NCBI RefSeq assembly: GCF_042684865.1
Contig: NZ_JBHUML010000003.1
Location: forward strand, 248,001-312,000
DNA from: Salibacterium lacus
GTDB lineage: Bacteria > Bacillota > Bacilli > Bacillales > Marinococcaceae
Length of the DNA stretch: 64,000 bases
Direction of reading: 5' to 3'
Positions 44,348-53,138 of the stretch are shown here, piece by piece. The position numbers and the translations under genes are program-made. Within the stretch, counting starts at the first letter, position 1; every line of letters starts with the position of its first letter. The notes beneath the pieces were generated by a model. It worked only from the letters and a program-made list of their open reading frames with translations, ran no database searches and was not told the origin of the DNA.

Positions 44348-44548
44348 CTATTTTCTTCTTTTTACCATCTTTAGGATATAAACGAAAACCCCCAGAGCGA
44401 TTCCAATGAATACGACAAAAAGCATATAGTCAGAACCCGGCTGCGACGGGGAAGCGGAGTCTTCCGGCGTAAACAAGTTTAGAAGCGGCATGATAACCCA
44501 GAAAATCAAGGCATAGACAGCAGGCAGAAGGAACAAAAGCTTCTTCAT
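44348..44548 (-). CDS. small membrane protein, unknown
   Basis: 66 residues: membrane helix (about 4-24), an acidic Pro/Ser linker (TPEDSASPSQPGSD), a second helix (about 41-60) and a basic tail KMVKRRK. Its ATG overlaps the stop of the prepilin-like gene by four bases, which supports it being real and co-translated. No recognised family; possibly an accessory of the pilin-like locus. Confidence 0.6.
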   Translation of the reverse strand: MKKLLFLLPAVYALIFWVIMPLLNLFTPEDSASPSQPGSDYMLFVVFIGIALGVFVYILKMVKRRK

Positions 44549-45897
44549 TCTACTATACCGCCGTTTTGGAACGGATAATCCGCCGGGTCGTCGATATAAT
44601 TCTCGATGGAACGGAACGTCACATTGGTGCCGCCGCTTGTTACATGGAACCCGTCCCGGGTAATGACCGTTCCCTCGAAAGAACCTCCATTAAATGTGAC
44701 CTCCCCGTTTGGCGCATATAAAAATCCACTGAACGAGAGACCACCGCTGCTTATCGTAATATCCCCTTTACTTACAATAACAGCATTGGAGTAGGTATCG
44801 ACGTAACGACCAAGATTGTCGTCATAATAGCTTTCTATCCTGATATCCCCGCCATACAGTTTCATGTTTTCAGGCTGCACATTCTGATTATACCCATGGT
44901 TGGCGTACCACTGATCACGCTGCGGTTCGGGAACTGCTGCATCCGGTATATCCACCTCCGGTACTGATGTCAGTTTTTTCATTCGGTCTAATATTTCATT
45001 CGGATAGTGCTTCGGCGCCTCCAGGTCACCAGTATAAAAAACCGAAGAATTTTCGTTAAAGGAAGGTTTATAACCCAGCTCCACATCACCGTTCACATAC
45101 ACATTGCCATGAATACGGGCGTCTTTCAGCCGGAAGTCACCATTTACATAAACATCTCCGTAAATATTTCTTGATCCTCCCCAAAGTTCAAGGTCACCGT
45201 TCACATGAATCTGACCGGGCTCACTTGCAGAGCCAAGACCGGCACTTCCACCGTCGAGTTTGACAGAATCATCGATATAGATATTAGAAACACCGGTAAA
45301 GGCGCCTCCATTCAAGTCACTTGTTTCAAGCGGGTCGCGGATAAAAACGGAGCTGCCATCTCCATAAACATTATTACCTCGAAAGGTGAACGAAGATCCG
45401 AAAATGAACAGTTCGTTCAGCATTCCGTTAAAATCCCCGCCTCCCTGCTCCGGAGGATCGAGGGTGACGACGGCTCCTTCGTCGGCCTGTGCGGCTTCGA
45501 TTACGGTATCGATTGTGAAGGTCTGGTTGTTATTGTCGGCGAGGGTGAACTGCACATCGAGCGGTTCTTCCGGATTCATACCTGCACATTCCGGTACACC
45601 GGATATGGACGTGTTATCATTATGTATAGAAAGCTCTTCAGTACGAAAGCGCCCATCCGAAAACATATCCTCCGTACAGAGGGAATACGCTTCTCCCTGG
45701 TGCCTCTGCCGGAGTTCTGTAACAATAATGTTTGCTTCCTGGCGCAGATTCACATGGGACTGGGTGCGTTCATTGAAATTGATACTGCTCACAAGAACCG
45801 TTGTCACCAGGCCAATCACTACAGATGATAAAAGAAGCGTGAGCAGCACTTCAATTAACGTCATCCCGGATGTCTGCCGATAATAGGTATGAAACAC
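44545..45897 (-). CDS. prepilin-like protein with beta-solenoid passenger
   Basis: 450 residues. A type IV prepilin signal GMTLIEVLLTLLLSSVV (about 11-27, with the Glu at +5 after the Gly cleavage site) is followed by a pilin-like segment and a long region (about 150-440) of repeated short Gly/Asn-rich turns (IHVNGDLEL, VYVNGDFRL, VYVNGDVEL), typical of bactofilin-like or adhesin beta-solenoids. It would be cleaved by a PilD/ComC-type peptidase and displayed at the surface. GTG start with a weak site. Divergent from two other prepilin-like genes. Confidence 0.65.
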   Translation of the reverse strand: MFHTYYRQTSGMTLIEVLLTLLLSSVVIGLVTTVLVSSINFNERTQSHVNLRQEANIIVTELRQRHQGEAYSLCTEDMFSDGRFRTEELSIHNDNTSISGVPECAGMNPEEPLDVQFTLADNNNQTFTIDTVIEAAQADEGAVVTLDPPEQGGGDFNGMLNELFIFGSSFTFRGNNVYGDGSSVFIRDPLETSDLNGGAFTGVSNIYIDDSVKLDGGSAGLGSASEPGQIHVNGDLELWGGSRNIYGDVYVNGDFRLKDARIHGNVYVNGDVELGYKPSFNENSSVFYTGDLEAPKHYPNEILDRMKKLTSVPEVDIPDAAVPEPQRDQWYANHGYNQNVQPENMKLYGGDIRIESYYDDNLGRYVDTYSNAVIVSKGDITISSGGLSFSGFLYAPNGEVTFNGGSFEGTVITRDGFHVTSGGTNVTFRSIENYIDDPADYPFQNGGIVE

Positions 45898-45942
45898 GTT
45901 TATCCCCGCCGTCCTTGAAATAATAAATGAAAAGGTGACACG

Positions 45943-46353
45943 ATGAAAAAAACCGCCGCTCGTTGCCGTCAGCAGGGATTCACCCTGGTGGAACTGCTGG
46001 CTTCCTTGACTATTTTAAGTATTGTCATCATTACTTTCTTAAGCTTTTTTTCGCAGTATACCATGTTTTCCGCCCGCACCGAAGATAAGTTGACTGCCGT
46101 TAACGCCGCGGAAGAAGTGTTGTATGAGGTTAAAAACGAACAGAATCAGCCCGATGTGATCCATGTGAATAACAAAACGTATTACCCGGAAGTCCATCTG
46201 TGTCAAGCAGACACGGCCGAGCTTGGCAGAGTACACGTCGAAGTGTTTCTTGAGCAGAATATCTCCTCTGCTGAGCCTGTTTCCGAGCTGTACAGTTATG
46301 TAGATACAGATAAATACGGCAGTCTGGAGGATGCACCATCATGCCAAAACTGA
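45943..46353 (+). CDS. prepilin-like protein (PulJ/GspJ-type N-terminus)
   Basis: 136 residues with a basic leader (KKTAARCRQQ), then the prepilin motif GFTLVELLASLTILSIVIITFL (a split motif, Gly at about 11, Glu at +5) and a small globular domain with two Cys near the C-terminus that could form a disulfide. AAGGTG precedes ATG. It overlaps the next gene by 13 bases, forming a two-gene operon. Minor pseudopilin of a competence- or pilus-like apparatus is likely; no motor or assembly genes lie here. Confidence 0.7.
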   Translation: MKKTAARCRQQGFTLVELLASLTILSIVIITFLSFFSQYTMFSARTEDKLTAVNAAEEVLYEVKNEQNQPDVIHVNNKTYYPEVHLCQADTAELGRVHVEVFLEQNISSAEPVSELYSYVDTDKYGSLEDAPSCQN

Positions 46354-46826
46354 ATGAATCAGGGTACACGATGATCCTCGTCCTTCTTACCGTCACGATC
46401 ATTGGAATAATGGTACCACCTATCATGTCCAGTATAATGAACAGTTCGTCGCAGTACAACGAAAGTGAAGAAAATATCCAGCGCGGGAAACTGATGGATA
46501 TGGGAACGATTCGTATCGAAAAAAAGGTGGAGCTGGCCGTGGAGGAAGCAGAAGCAATAGTGGAAGAGCAAACAAGAGAAGGAGAAACAGAAAACCCGGA
46601 AGACCGGTTTTTCCGTCTTCTTCAAAACAGGCTGTCTGCATCTGAGGAAACGATAGTACTCAAAGAGGGACAACAGCAGTTCATCCTATCTCACAACGAT
46701 CCTTCCCGGGAGGGCGGAGACATCACTGTTTCTTATGAAGTGACGCCGTCACTGAACGGTGGAACGGACGAAGTAGAAAGACTGCAGGACACGGTGACAG
46801 TAAATGTCTCGCTGGCGGAGGGATGA
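46341..46826 (+). CDS. PilX-like membrane-anchored pilus accessory protein
   Basis: 161 residues beginning MPKLNESGYTMILVLLTVTIIGI, an N-terminal hydrophobic helix preceded by Gly-Tyr-Thr but lacking the Glu at +5, as in PilX/GspK-like proteins. The rest is strongly acidic, with coiled-coil-like segments (about 50-90) and a beta-rich end. It starts inside the previous gene and stops two bases before the convergent LOG gene. Function by position only. Confidence 0.6.
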   Translation: MPKLNESGYTMILVLLTVTIIGIMVPPIMSSIMNSSSQYNESEENIQRGKLMDMGTIRIEKKVELAVEEAEAIVEEQTREGETENPEDRFFRLLQNRLSASEETIVLKEGQQQFILSHNDPSREGGDITVSYEVTPSLNGGTDEVERLQDTVTVNVSLAEG

Positions 46827-46827
46827 A

Positions 46828-47409
46828 TCAGGTTTCACCCTCTTCAATATACTGCTTCACATCGGGCGCCCGCCATGCATTGAACTGATCTATCATACGG
46901 GAGGCATCGGGTTCCACGATGGCCATCGATCGGTATTTTTCATCCAGAAACTGCTGATTGGTCATGTGATTAAAAAACGCGGCCAGCGGATCATAATATT
47001 GGTCAATATTTAATAATCCGAGCGGTTTCTGGTGAAGGCCGAGCTGTCCCCAGGTGAAGATTTCCACGAACTCTTCAAGCGTACCCGGTCCTCCCGGGAG
47101 CGCAATGAAACCATCCGCCAGTTCTGCCATTTTGGCTTTTCTTTCATGCATGGAGTCTACGACAATCAAATCATTCAAGCCTTGGTGGGCGATTTCTTTC
47201 TCATCCAGCATAGTTGGGATAACACCGGTCACCCGGCCCCCCTCCGCAAGGGCCGCATCCGCCGTCACTCCCATCAGACCAACCGACGCCCCGCCGTAGA
47301 CGAGCTCAATCCCGCGCCTTGCAAGCTCCTGTCCCAGTGCGGCGGCGCCTTCTTCATATACCGGGGAGACCCCTTTTCTGGAGCCGCAGAATACAGCAAT
47401 CCGTTCCAT
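46828..47409 (-). CDS. LOG family protein
   Basis: Rossmann-like hydrolase (193 aa) of the LOG family, members of which cleave ribose 5-phosphate from nucleoside 5'-monophosphates (cytokinin-type). The signature GGASVGLMG and PGGPGTLEE (catalytic Arg/Glu motif region, about 101-109) are present. ATG 47409 is preferred because AAGGAG lies nine to ten bases before it; the frame is open to 47442. Older annotation as lysine decarboxylase is wrong for this family. Confidence 0.85.
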   Translation of the reverse strand: MERIAVFCGSRKGVSPVYEEGAAALGQELARRGIELVYGGASVGLMGVTADAALAEGGRVTGVIPTMLDEKEIAHQGLNDLIVVDSMHERKAKMAELADGFIALPGGPGTLEEFVEIFTWGQLGLHQKPLGLLNIDQYYDPLAAFFNHMTNQQFLDEKYRSMAIVEPDASRMIDQFNAWRAPDVKQYIEEGET

Positions 47410-47549
47410 ATCTGAACACTCCTTTTTCTGCTTGTCCATCATTTTATTCTATTTAACTGTATCAAAAGATATGTTCCATCACCACTCCTTCCTGTTGAAA
47501 AAGCTCTGTCATCTGGAACCGGGCTGCAGTTGTTCTGTGCCGCAGCGGT

Positions 47550-47594
47550 TCTGTGGACACTAAATCACCGGGCAGCACCCGCAGTGTCCACAGA
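47550..47594. repeat. GGACACT-type intergenic repeat, copy 3 (perfect hairpin)
   Basis: TCTGTGGACACT (47550-47561) and AGTGTCCACAGA (47583-47594) form a perfect 12-base inverted repeat around a 21-base GC-rich loop. No T tail, so not an obvious terminator. Confidence 0.75.
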
Positions 47595-47732
47595 CGGATG
47601 TACGACAGCTGCAAGAACCTCGCTGGCATATTGGGACTGTTCTGCAGACAGATCCTTTCCGCTCCTGTCCCATCGCTGACACCCCCTTCATAAAAAAAGA
47701 GTCTGAGACAAAACTTCTATAAGATAGAAAAA

Positions 47733-47772
47733 TACCGAACGATTTCAAAAAATCGTTCGGTATTTTTCGTTG
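47733..47772. terminator. strong hairpin within the repeat element
   Basis: AATACCGAACGATTT and AAATCGTTCGGTATT form a near-perfect 15-base stem with a very short loop; T runs lie on both sides. It could terminate licH transcription on the minus strand as well as being part of the repeat. Confidence 0.6.
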
Positions 47773-47829
47773 CTGAGACAAGCCGCTACGCCAAAATGCT
47801 TTGCTTTTACTCCAGAGCACAAGGGCGGC

Positions 47830-47837
47830 NNNNNNNN
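47830..47837. other. assembly gap (8 N)
   Basis: Eight undetermined bases in the loop region between two related, inverted sequences. True gap length is unknown. Confidence 0.95.
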
Positions 47838-47991
47838 NCATCCTGCGGGGTCCCCGTGACTCGTGCTGTTCTGAGCAGGAGTCAAAGCATTTTGGCTCCG
47901 CTGCTATACAGCTTTTGATTAGTGACCCGGAACATTCGTGTTATCTGCCGCATCATGTGCTTTTGTCCCAAACTCTCTTCACTGGATATAA

Positions 47992-49320
47992 TCATACTTC
48001 TGTCTTCTGGAAAAATTGCGGAAGCCATGATTTATGAGCTTCCATCATATCATCCACGATCTGTTTGGCCATCGAATCAGACGGCGTCAGTGGGTTGATG
48101 GCAAGAGCGAGAACCGCCTTTTCATAATCGCCGGTCACTGCAGCTTCCGCAGCGACCCGTTCAAACGATTTGATCTGCTGCACAAGGCCATGGACCTGTA
48201 CCGGGAGCCCGCCGATGTGGAGCGGCTTCGGTCCCTGCTTTGTAATCACGCAGCTCACTTCCACGGCCGATTCTTCCGGGATACCGGCAATGGCACCGTT
48301 GTTCACGACGTTGACAGGCTGGATGTCACCACGGTCGGTATGGATCGATGTGATCAGACGCACAGCGGCGTCGGAGTAATAAGCGCCGCCCCGATCCTCA
48401 AGCTGCGGTGGTTTCACTGACAGATCCGGATCTTTGTACAGCTCGAACAATTCCGACTCCAGTTTCTGCACAACTTCAGCCCGTGTTCCCTCTTCTTCCG
48501 CTTTTTTAATATCCTTGGCAATCATTTCATCCGTTTTATAGTAGTAGTTATGGTACGGGCATGTGAGGACATTCAGAGAACGCAGGAATTCAGGTTCCCA
48601 GTTCATGCCGTCGATATTTTTCACGAAACTGCTTTGCCCCGGCTGGCTCAGCAGCTCAATGACACGGTCTTTCACATTTTCTCCGTCCAGAAACACGTCC
48701 AGTCCGTATACCATATGGTTAAGTCCGGCAAAGTCGATCCGCACTCTGGAATGATCCACATCGAGCAGCTTCGCGATTCCCATTTCCATCCCGATCGGCA
48801 CGTTGCAGAGCCCGACCACTTTGGTAATGGAGGAATAACGGAGCACCGCCTCAGTCACCATTCCTGCCGGGTTGGTGAAATTAATGAGCCACGCGTCCGG
48901 ACACAGTTCTTCCATGTCCCGGCATATGTCGAGAATAACCGGAATGGTCCGGAGTCCTTTAAACAAACCGCCCGCTCCATTTGTTTCCTGACCGAGCACC
49001 CCGTATTTCATGGGAATTCTTTCATCTTTGGCCCGTGCATCAAGCATACCGACACGGAGCTGCGTCGTGACAAAGTCCGCACCGCGCAGGGCTTCCGTGC
49101 GGTCGAGTGTCAAATGGACGTCAATCGGCAGTCCGGCTTTTTCTATCATACGCTTGGCGAGATTCCCGACAATCTCCAGTTTTTCCTGTCCTTCTTCTAC
49201 ATCAACAAGCCACAATTCCCTTACCGGCAGCTCGTCGTAATGCCTGATAAAACCTTCAACCAGCTCCGGGGTATAACTCGAACCTCCACCGATTGTTGCA
49301 ATTTTGATTCCTTCGCTCAT
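47992..49320 (-). CDS. licH: 6-phospho-beta-glucosidase, GH4 family
   Basis: NAD+- and Mn2+-dependent glycosidase (442 aa) that hydrolyses phosphorylated beta-glucosides such as cellobiose 6-phosphate taken up by a PTS. Family features: NAD motif IATIGGGSSYTPEL (residues 7-20), INFTNPAG, metal ligands Cys172 (GLCNVP) and His202 (GLNHM). The alternative GH4 specificities (alpha-glucosidase, alpha-galacturonidase) are less likely from the GGLFKGLR and NVP context. No PTS genes are adjacent. GGTGGAGGTG precedes the ATG. Possibly controlled by the RpiR regulator encoded 3 kb away. Confidence 0.84.
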   Translation of the reverse strand: MSEGIKIATIGGGSSYTPELVEGFIRHYDELPVRELWLVDVEEGQEKLEIVGNLAKRMIEKAGLPIDVHLTLDRTEALRGADFVTTQLRVGMLDARAKDERIPMKYGVLGQETNGAGGLFKGLRTIPVILDICRDMEELCPDAWLINFTNPAGMVTEAVLRYSSITKVVGLCNVPIGMEMGIAKLLDVDHSRVRIDFAGLNHMVYGLDVFLDGENVKDRVIELLSQPGQSSFVKNIDGMNWEPEFLRSLNVLTCPYHNYYYKTDEMIAKDIKKAEEEGTRAEVVQKLESELFELYKDPDLSVKPPQLEDRGGAYYSDAAVRLITSIHTDRGDIQPVNVVNNGAIAGIPEESAVEVSCVITKQGPKPLHIGGLPVQVHGLVQQIKSFERVAAEAAVTGDYEKAVLALAINPLTPSDSMAKQIVDDMMEAHKSWLPQFFQKTEV

Positions 49321-49514
49321 CGCGCAACACCTCCACCTTTATTAAATCATGGAGGAAAAACGCGGCATAGGTCATTTCTGCATTCTGTGCCGTTTCACAC
49401 AGGTTGTGATTTGTTTTCCATAAGTAACAATGTGTTTTTTATATTCACTGCGGACTTGGGCAGTTTTCGACAGCGCAGGGGATGGATCGGCAGTGGAATA
49501 AAACACTTCATCTC

Positions 49515-51341
49515 TTACTTTCGTTCCGGAAGCACCATCCCCTGATACATTTTTACCGTCAGCCAGTAGTAAAGGAAATACAACACGACAAATACGAGCA
49601 GAGATACCCAGATCCGGTAATACGGCTCCAGTAGAATGAAAGAGAACATGTTCATGCCGATCAAAACGTGGGCCAGTCCGAGAAGAGCCGGAATCAAGAA
49701 GATGATAAACAATTCGCCTGCCACAGAACGCTTCAGAAGATCGCGGGAAACCCCGATATTCTGCAGCATCCGGTACCTCGGTACATCACCGGCCGCACCG
49801 GACAGTACTTTGAACATCAGACAGCTCGCCATCATCGCCAGAAACGCCACTCCGAGGAAAAATCCCATAAAGACCGTACCGGTGGCCAGAGTCTGATAAC
49901 TTTCATACATCCCGTATTTACTTTGCGAGTAGTAGTTCTCTCCGTCTGCTGCTTCCATCTTTTGTTCTTTGATCTGGTCAAGCGCTGCAAATTGGTCGTG
50001 GTAAGCCATGAAGTCGTCTGATTTTCCGGCAAAAACGACTCCTTCTTCTGCATTGATGTTTTCATACAACGCACGGGAAACGATAAACGGCTGCTTCGTG
50101 AAATCGTACGCGATGCTGCTTTGAAGAAACTGTTTCCACTCCGAGCCGGAACCGCCGGCTGCTTTCACCTCGGCCAATGAATCTCTGTCTTCAGGCAGGT
50201 TTTTTTCCAGGGTTTTCACCTCATCTGAAGATATCCGCACCTGCGGGAGCTGATTTTTCAAATCTTCTTTCAAGTAAAAACTCTCATTCTCTGTCTGTTT
50301 ATACCTGTACTGCAGGGTATCGGTGAACGTAATATCATCCAGAATCTCTTTTTCTTCCGGACCTGCATTGTGCACGACGGCATCATAGAAACCGGCCCGT
50401 TCCGCAAACACCGGAGCGTTATTTTTAAAAGCCATTCCTCCTGAAATCGCGCCGGCACCAAGGGCGATAAGCATCGCAGCTGTCGCGAGAAATTTCTTCA
50501 GGTTCTGCACCCGGAATGTGAGCTGGGACAGGGTGAACGCCCGAATCCCTTTCTCCTTCCACGTCCCTTTTTCCTTCACGGCTTTCAAAAGGACCGGCAG
50601 CAGCGAAGAAAACAACAGGTAAGTACCTAATGTGGTAAGAATGGCAGCCAAAAAGATGCCTGTCTCCCTCAGCTGCTCCATAAAAATCAAGGACAGCCAC
50701 CCGCCGGTCAAACTAATAATACCAGCGCCCATCATCAGGATACGTTGCTTGGGGCGCGCCGGCATCCGGTCGGAGGTTGTGTGTGCGTGAACAAGCTCGA
50801 GCACTTGAACCCTCGACAGCTTGATATGATTCCACACCGCTGTCACCACAAACAGCAGCAGGAAAAACAGCAGCGTGACAACAAGAGACGGAAGATAAAA
50901 CGAATGATACCCTTCGAGGCTTACATCCAGCTGCCCCATGACCGCCCTTGCTGTCACTCCGGAGAGCACGGTTCCGGCGGCTGTACCAATTACGAGCGCC
51001 ACCACACCAATCAGGAGATTCTCCAGAAACATCAGCCGCTTCAAGTGGGATTTTTTCGCGCCCAGAAGCAGGAACATGCCGTATTCACGCTGCCGGAGCG
51101 AAAGCAGAAATGTGTTCGTATATAAGAGGTAGAAGAACGTGATCACAGCCAGCAGAAAAGAACCGACATGAAAAACAAGCTGCATCGAGCGGATCATAGC
51201 ATTTTCACTGGTGAAATCCTGATTTAGAGCAAGCGTCTGAAACATATAGAATATCGCAATCGACATCACAAGCCCTGTAAGAAGAATAATATAGTCTTTA
51301 CGTTTAGTCTTGATGCCGTTCCAGGCTAATTTGACAAGCAT
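49515..51341 (-). CDS. BceB-type ABC transporter permease
   Basis: FtsX-domain permease (608 aa) of the peptide-antibiotic resistance class (BceB/YxdM/PsdB). About ten membrane segments in the pattern one, then three (FtsX core), then paired helices, a large extracellular domain (about 305-470) between helices 7 and 8, and three closing helices. The extracellular domain senses peptide antibiotics in relatives. Follows the ATPase gene by 18 bases. No BceRS-type kinase and regulator are adjacent, which is unusual. Confidence 0.82.
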   Translation of the reverse strand: MLVKLAWNGIKTKRKDYIILLTGLVMSIAIFYMFQTLALNQDFTSENAMIRSMQLVFHVGSFLLAVITFFYLLYTNTFLLSLRQREYGMFLLLGAKKSHLKRLMFLENLLIGVVALVIGTAAGTVLSGVTARAVMGQLDVSLEGYHSFYLPSLVVTLLFFLLLFVVTAVWNHIKLSRVQVLELVHAHTTSDRMPARPKQRILMMGAGIISLTGGWLSLIFMEQLRETGIFLAAILTTLGTYLLFSSLLPVLLKAVKEKGTWKEKGIRAFTLSQLTFRVQNLKKFLATAAMLIALGAGAISGGMAFKNNAPVFAERAGFYDAVVHNAGPEEKEILDDITFTDTLQYRYKQTENESFYLKEDLKNQLPQVRISSDEVKTLEKNLPEDRDSLAEVKAAGGSGSEWKQFLQSSIAYDFTKQPFIVSRALYENINAEEGVVFAGKSDDFMAYHDQFAALDQIKEQKMEAADGENYYSQSKYGMYESYQTLATGTVFMGFFLGVAFLAMMASCLMFKVLSGAAGDVPRYRMLQNIGVSRDLLKRSVAGELFIIFLIPALLGLAHVLIGMNMFSFILLEPYYRIWVSLLVFVVLYFLYYWLTVKMYQGMVLPERK

Positions 51342-51359
51342 TGAGCCCTCCCCTTTCTT

Positions 51360-52127
51360 CTAAAGTTTTTTCTTCCCGGCTTCTGCCTGCTCATCGAGGA
51401 TTTGTTTAAAAAATTCTTCCCGTGTCCCGGTTCTCTGCATTTCTTTGTACAATCGTCCATCTTCAAGGAATAAAATCCGTTCACAATAGCTCGCACTGAA
51501 CGCGTCATGAGTAACCATCATCGTTGTGACATCGTAGGTTTCGTTTAAGTGCTGCAATGTCTCGAGAAGCCCTTTGGCATTGCCGGAATCAAGCGCACCG
51601 GTCGGCTCGTCGGCGAGGATCATACTGGGATGATGAACAAGGGCTCTTGCCGCTGCGGCGCGCTGTTTCTGTCCTCCTGAAATCGTAGCCGGGTACTTCG
51701 ACAACGTATCTTCCATTCCCAGCATCCCGGCGGCACGGTGAACACTTTCCTTCACGCTTTCTCCTTTTTGATTTTGAAGAAACAGCGGCAGTGCGATATT
51801 TTCATAGACTGTCATATTTTCGAGCAGATTAAAATCCTGAAAAATAAACCCAAGTCTGCGGGCCCGGAAATCAGTAAGCTCTTTTTCTTTCATGTCTGTT
51901 ATGTTGGTACCGGCAATCGTAATCTGTCCGCTCGATACCCGGTCCAGTGCAGCAATAGCTTGAAGAAGAGTCGTCTTACCAGATCCGGAAGCTCCCATCA
52001 CACCGACAAACTCTCCTTCCTGTATGGAAAACGAGACATCATCGAGTGCCTGATACGCCGCTTCCGCGCGGCCGCCGTATACTTTGTTCACGTTGTTTAC
52101 TTCTACAACAGGTAAAGTCATGTTCAT
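51360..52127 (-). CDS. BceA-type ABC transporter ATP-binding protein
   Basis: ATPase of the MacB/BceA group (255 aa): Walker A GASGSGKTTLL, Q-loop IFQDFNLL, signature ISGGQKQR, Walker B MILADEP, switch MVTHD. Pairs with the FtsX-type permease downstream to remove or free lipid II-binding peptides such as bacitracin. AGGAG precedes ATG. Divergent from the RpiR-type regulator gene with 140 bases between. Confidence 0.85.
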   Translation of the reverse strand: MNMTLPVVEVNNVNKVYGGRAEAAYQALDDVSFSIQEGEFVGVMGASGSGKTTLLQAIAALDRVSSGQITIAGTNITDMKEKELTDFRARRLGFIFQDFNLLENMTVYENIALPLFLQNQKGESVKESVHRAAGMLGMEDTLSKYPATISGGQKQRAAAARALVHHPSMILADEPTGALDSGNAKGLLETLQHLNETYDVTTMMVTHDAFSASYCERILFLEDGRLYKEMQRTGTREEFFKQILDEQAEAGKKKL

Positions 52128-52143
52128 CTCTCCTCATTTGTTC

Positions 52144-52237
52144 TACCTGTATTATTTTATGTGATACAAATGGTGTAGTAAAGCCTTCCTCTGTTTTATT
52201 TACGTAACAACATGTTTTTTCACCTGTATTATGATAT
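52144..52237. repeat. direct repeat ACCTGTATTATNNTATG in the divergent promoter region
   Basis: CTACCTGTATTATTTTATG near 52144-52161 and TCACCTGTATTATGATATG near 52219-52237 are the same sequence with few differences, 76 bases apart, one beside each divergent gene. Candidate shared operator. Confidence 0.5.
52154..52182 (-). promoter_or_regulatory. promoter of the BceAB-type operon
   Basis: Minus strand TTTACT (52177-52182), 17-base spacer, TAAAAT (52154-52159). It lies about 25 bases before the BceA-type start codon. Confidence 0.5.
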
Positions 52238-52267
52238 GATATACGTATAGAAGAGGGAGGATGGCGC

Positions 52268-53005
52268 ATGTTTACGAATGAAGAAATTGCCTCATTCAAC
52301 GAGCTGGAAACCTCGTTGTATCAATACATTACAAAAAACATGGAAAAAGCAGCCTACATGCGTATCCGGGAATTGGCGGAGGTCACCCATGTTTCCACAA
52401 CAACCATCCTGCGGTTCTGCCGTAAAAATGGATGTGAAGGCTTCTCGGAATTCAAAGTAAAGCTTAAAATGCATCTTGAGAACTCGGAAACCACTATCAT
52501 CAAAGATTCCCGGCACGCGGTCAGTGAATTTTTCGAACGAACCCTGTCCGGAAACCTGGATGAACGCATTCAAAAAGCAGTAGACATTATCCATCCCGCC
52601 GACCATGTATTATTTATAGGTATTGGCAGTTCCGGTATCCTCGCGGAATACGGGGCGCGTTATTTTTCCAGCCTCGGGACGTTTTCGGTCTACATTAAAG
52701 ACCCCTACTATCCGATACACACCCGCATGCTGGAACACAGTGTCACCATTGCCTTGTCTGTTTCCGGAGAAAATCGTTATACTACTGCCCACATTCATCA
52801 ATTAAAAGAAAAAGGCAGCACGGTTATCGCTATTACCAATTCGAAGCATTCCACCATCGCCTCTATGGCGGACCTTACAATCCCATATTATGTCACCGAA
52901 GAGATGTACGAGGGAGCCAACATCACGACCCAGATTCCGGTTCTCTATCTACTGGAAACCACGGCCCGGGAAGTATATAAAAAAAAGCAGGCACATGACG
53001 TTTGA
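52268..53005 (+). CDS. RpiR family transcriptional regulator
   Basis: Sugar-phosphate-responsive regulator (245 aa): N-terminal HTH_6 domain (about 1-75, with MRIRELAEVTHVSTTTILRF-like recognition helix) and a C-terminal SIS domain (about 105-230, VLFIGIGSSGILAEYGARYF region). AGGGAGG before ATG. Members control phospho-sugar pathways; the GH4 6-phospho-beta-glucosidase gene 3 kb away is the nearest suitable target. It may also influence the divergent ABC operon. Confidence 0.85.
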   Translation: MFTNEEIASFNELETSLYQYITKNMEKAAYMRIRELAEVTHVSTTTILRFCRKNGCEGFSEFKVKLKMHLENSETTIIKDSRHAVSEFFERTLSGNLDERIQKAVDIIHPADHVLFIGIGSSGILAEYGARYFSSLGTFSVYIKDPYYPIHTRMLEHSVTIALSVSGENRYTTAHIHQLKEKGSTVIAITNSKHSTIASMADLTIPYYVTEEMYEGANITTQIPVLYLLETTAREVYKKKQAHDV

Positions 53006-53042
53006 ATGACAACAGCAGGGTAACAATGTGTCAAAATAAACA

Positions 53043-53081
53043 CCCACTTTTGCACCTTGTGCCGGAGTGGGTTATTTTTTT
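53043..53081 (+). terminator. terminator after the RpiR gene
   Basis: CCCACT/AGTGGG (53043-53048, 53066-53071) with an inner GCAC/GTGC stem, then TTATTTTTTT on the plus strand. Confidence 0.75.
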
Positions 53082-53138
53082 CTGCATGAAGAATAAGATG
53101 AAAAGAGGAAAAAGTGTCCGTGAAAGGAGGCACATGTC

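Larger units (their letters stand above)
47693..47976. repeat. long imperfect inverted-repeat element interrupted by N gap
   Basis: The ends are related in inverted orientation (GAGTCTGAGACAAAA near 47700; TTTTGTCCCAAACTC near 47960), and GCCAAAATGCTTTG (about 47789-47802) reappears inverted as CAAAGCATTTTGGC (about 47883-47896). Inside lies a terminator-like hairpin (ATACCGAACGATTT/AAATCGTTCGGTAT, 47733-47767, followed by T). GC-rich palindromic repeats of this style are dispersed in several Bacillaceae. The N run sits near the centre. Confidence 0.6.
47410..47991. other. repeat-rich intergenic region with assembly gap
   Basis: About 580 bases with no supportable gene. It contains the GGACACT-type hairpin (47550-47594), a long inverted-repeat element (47693-47976) and eight N at 47830-47837. 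The open frame through the N run is not a gene. Confidence 0.7.

Noticed and set aside
47560..47841. Open frame running into the N gap
   Set aside because: It is built on repeat sequence and undetermined bases and has no recognisable protein features.
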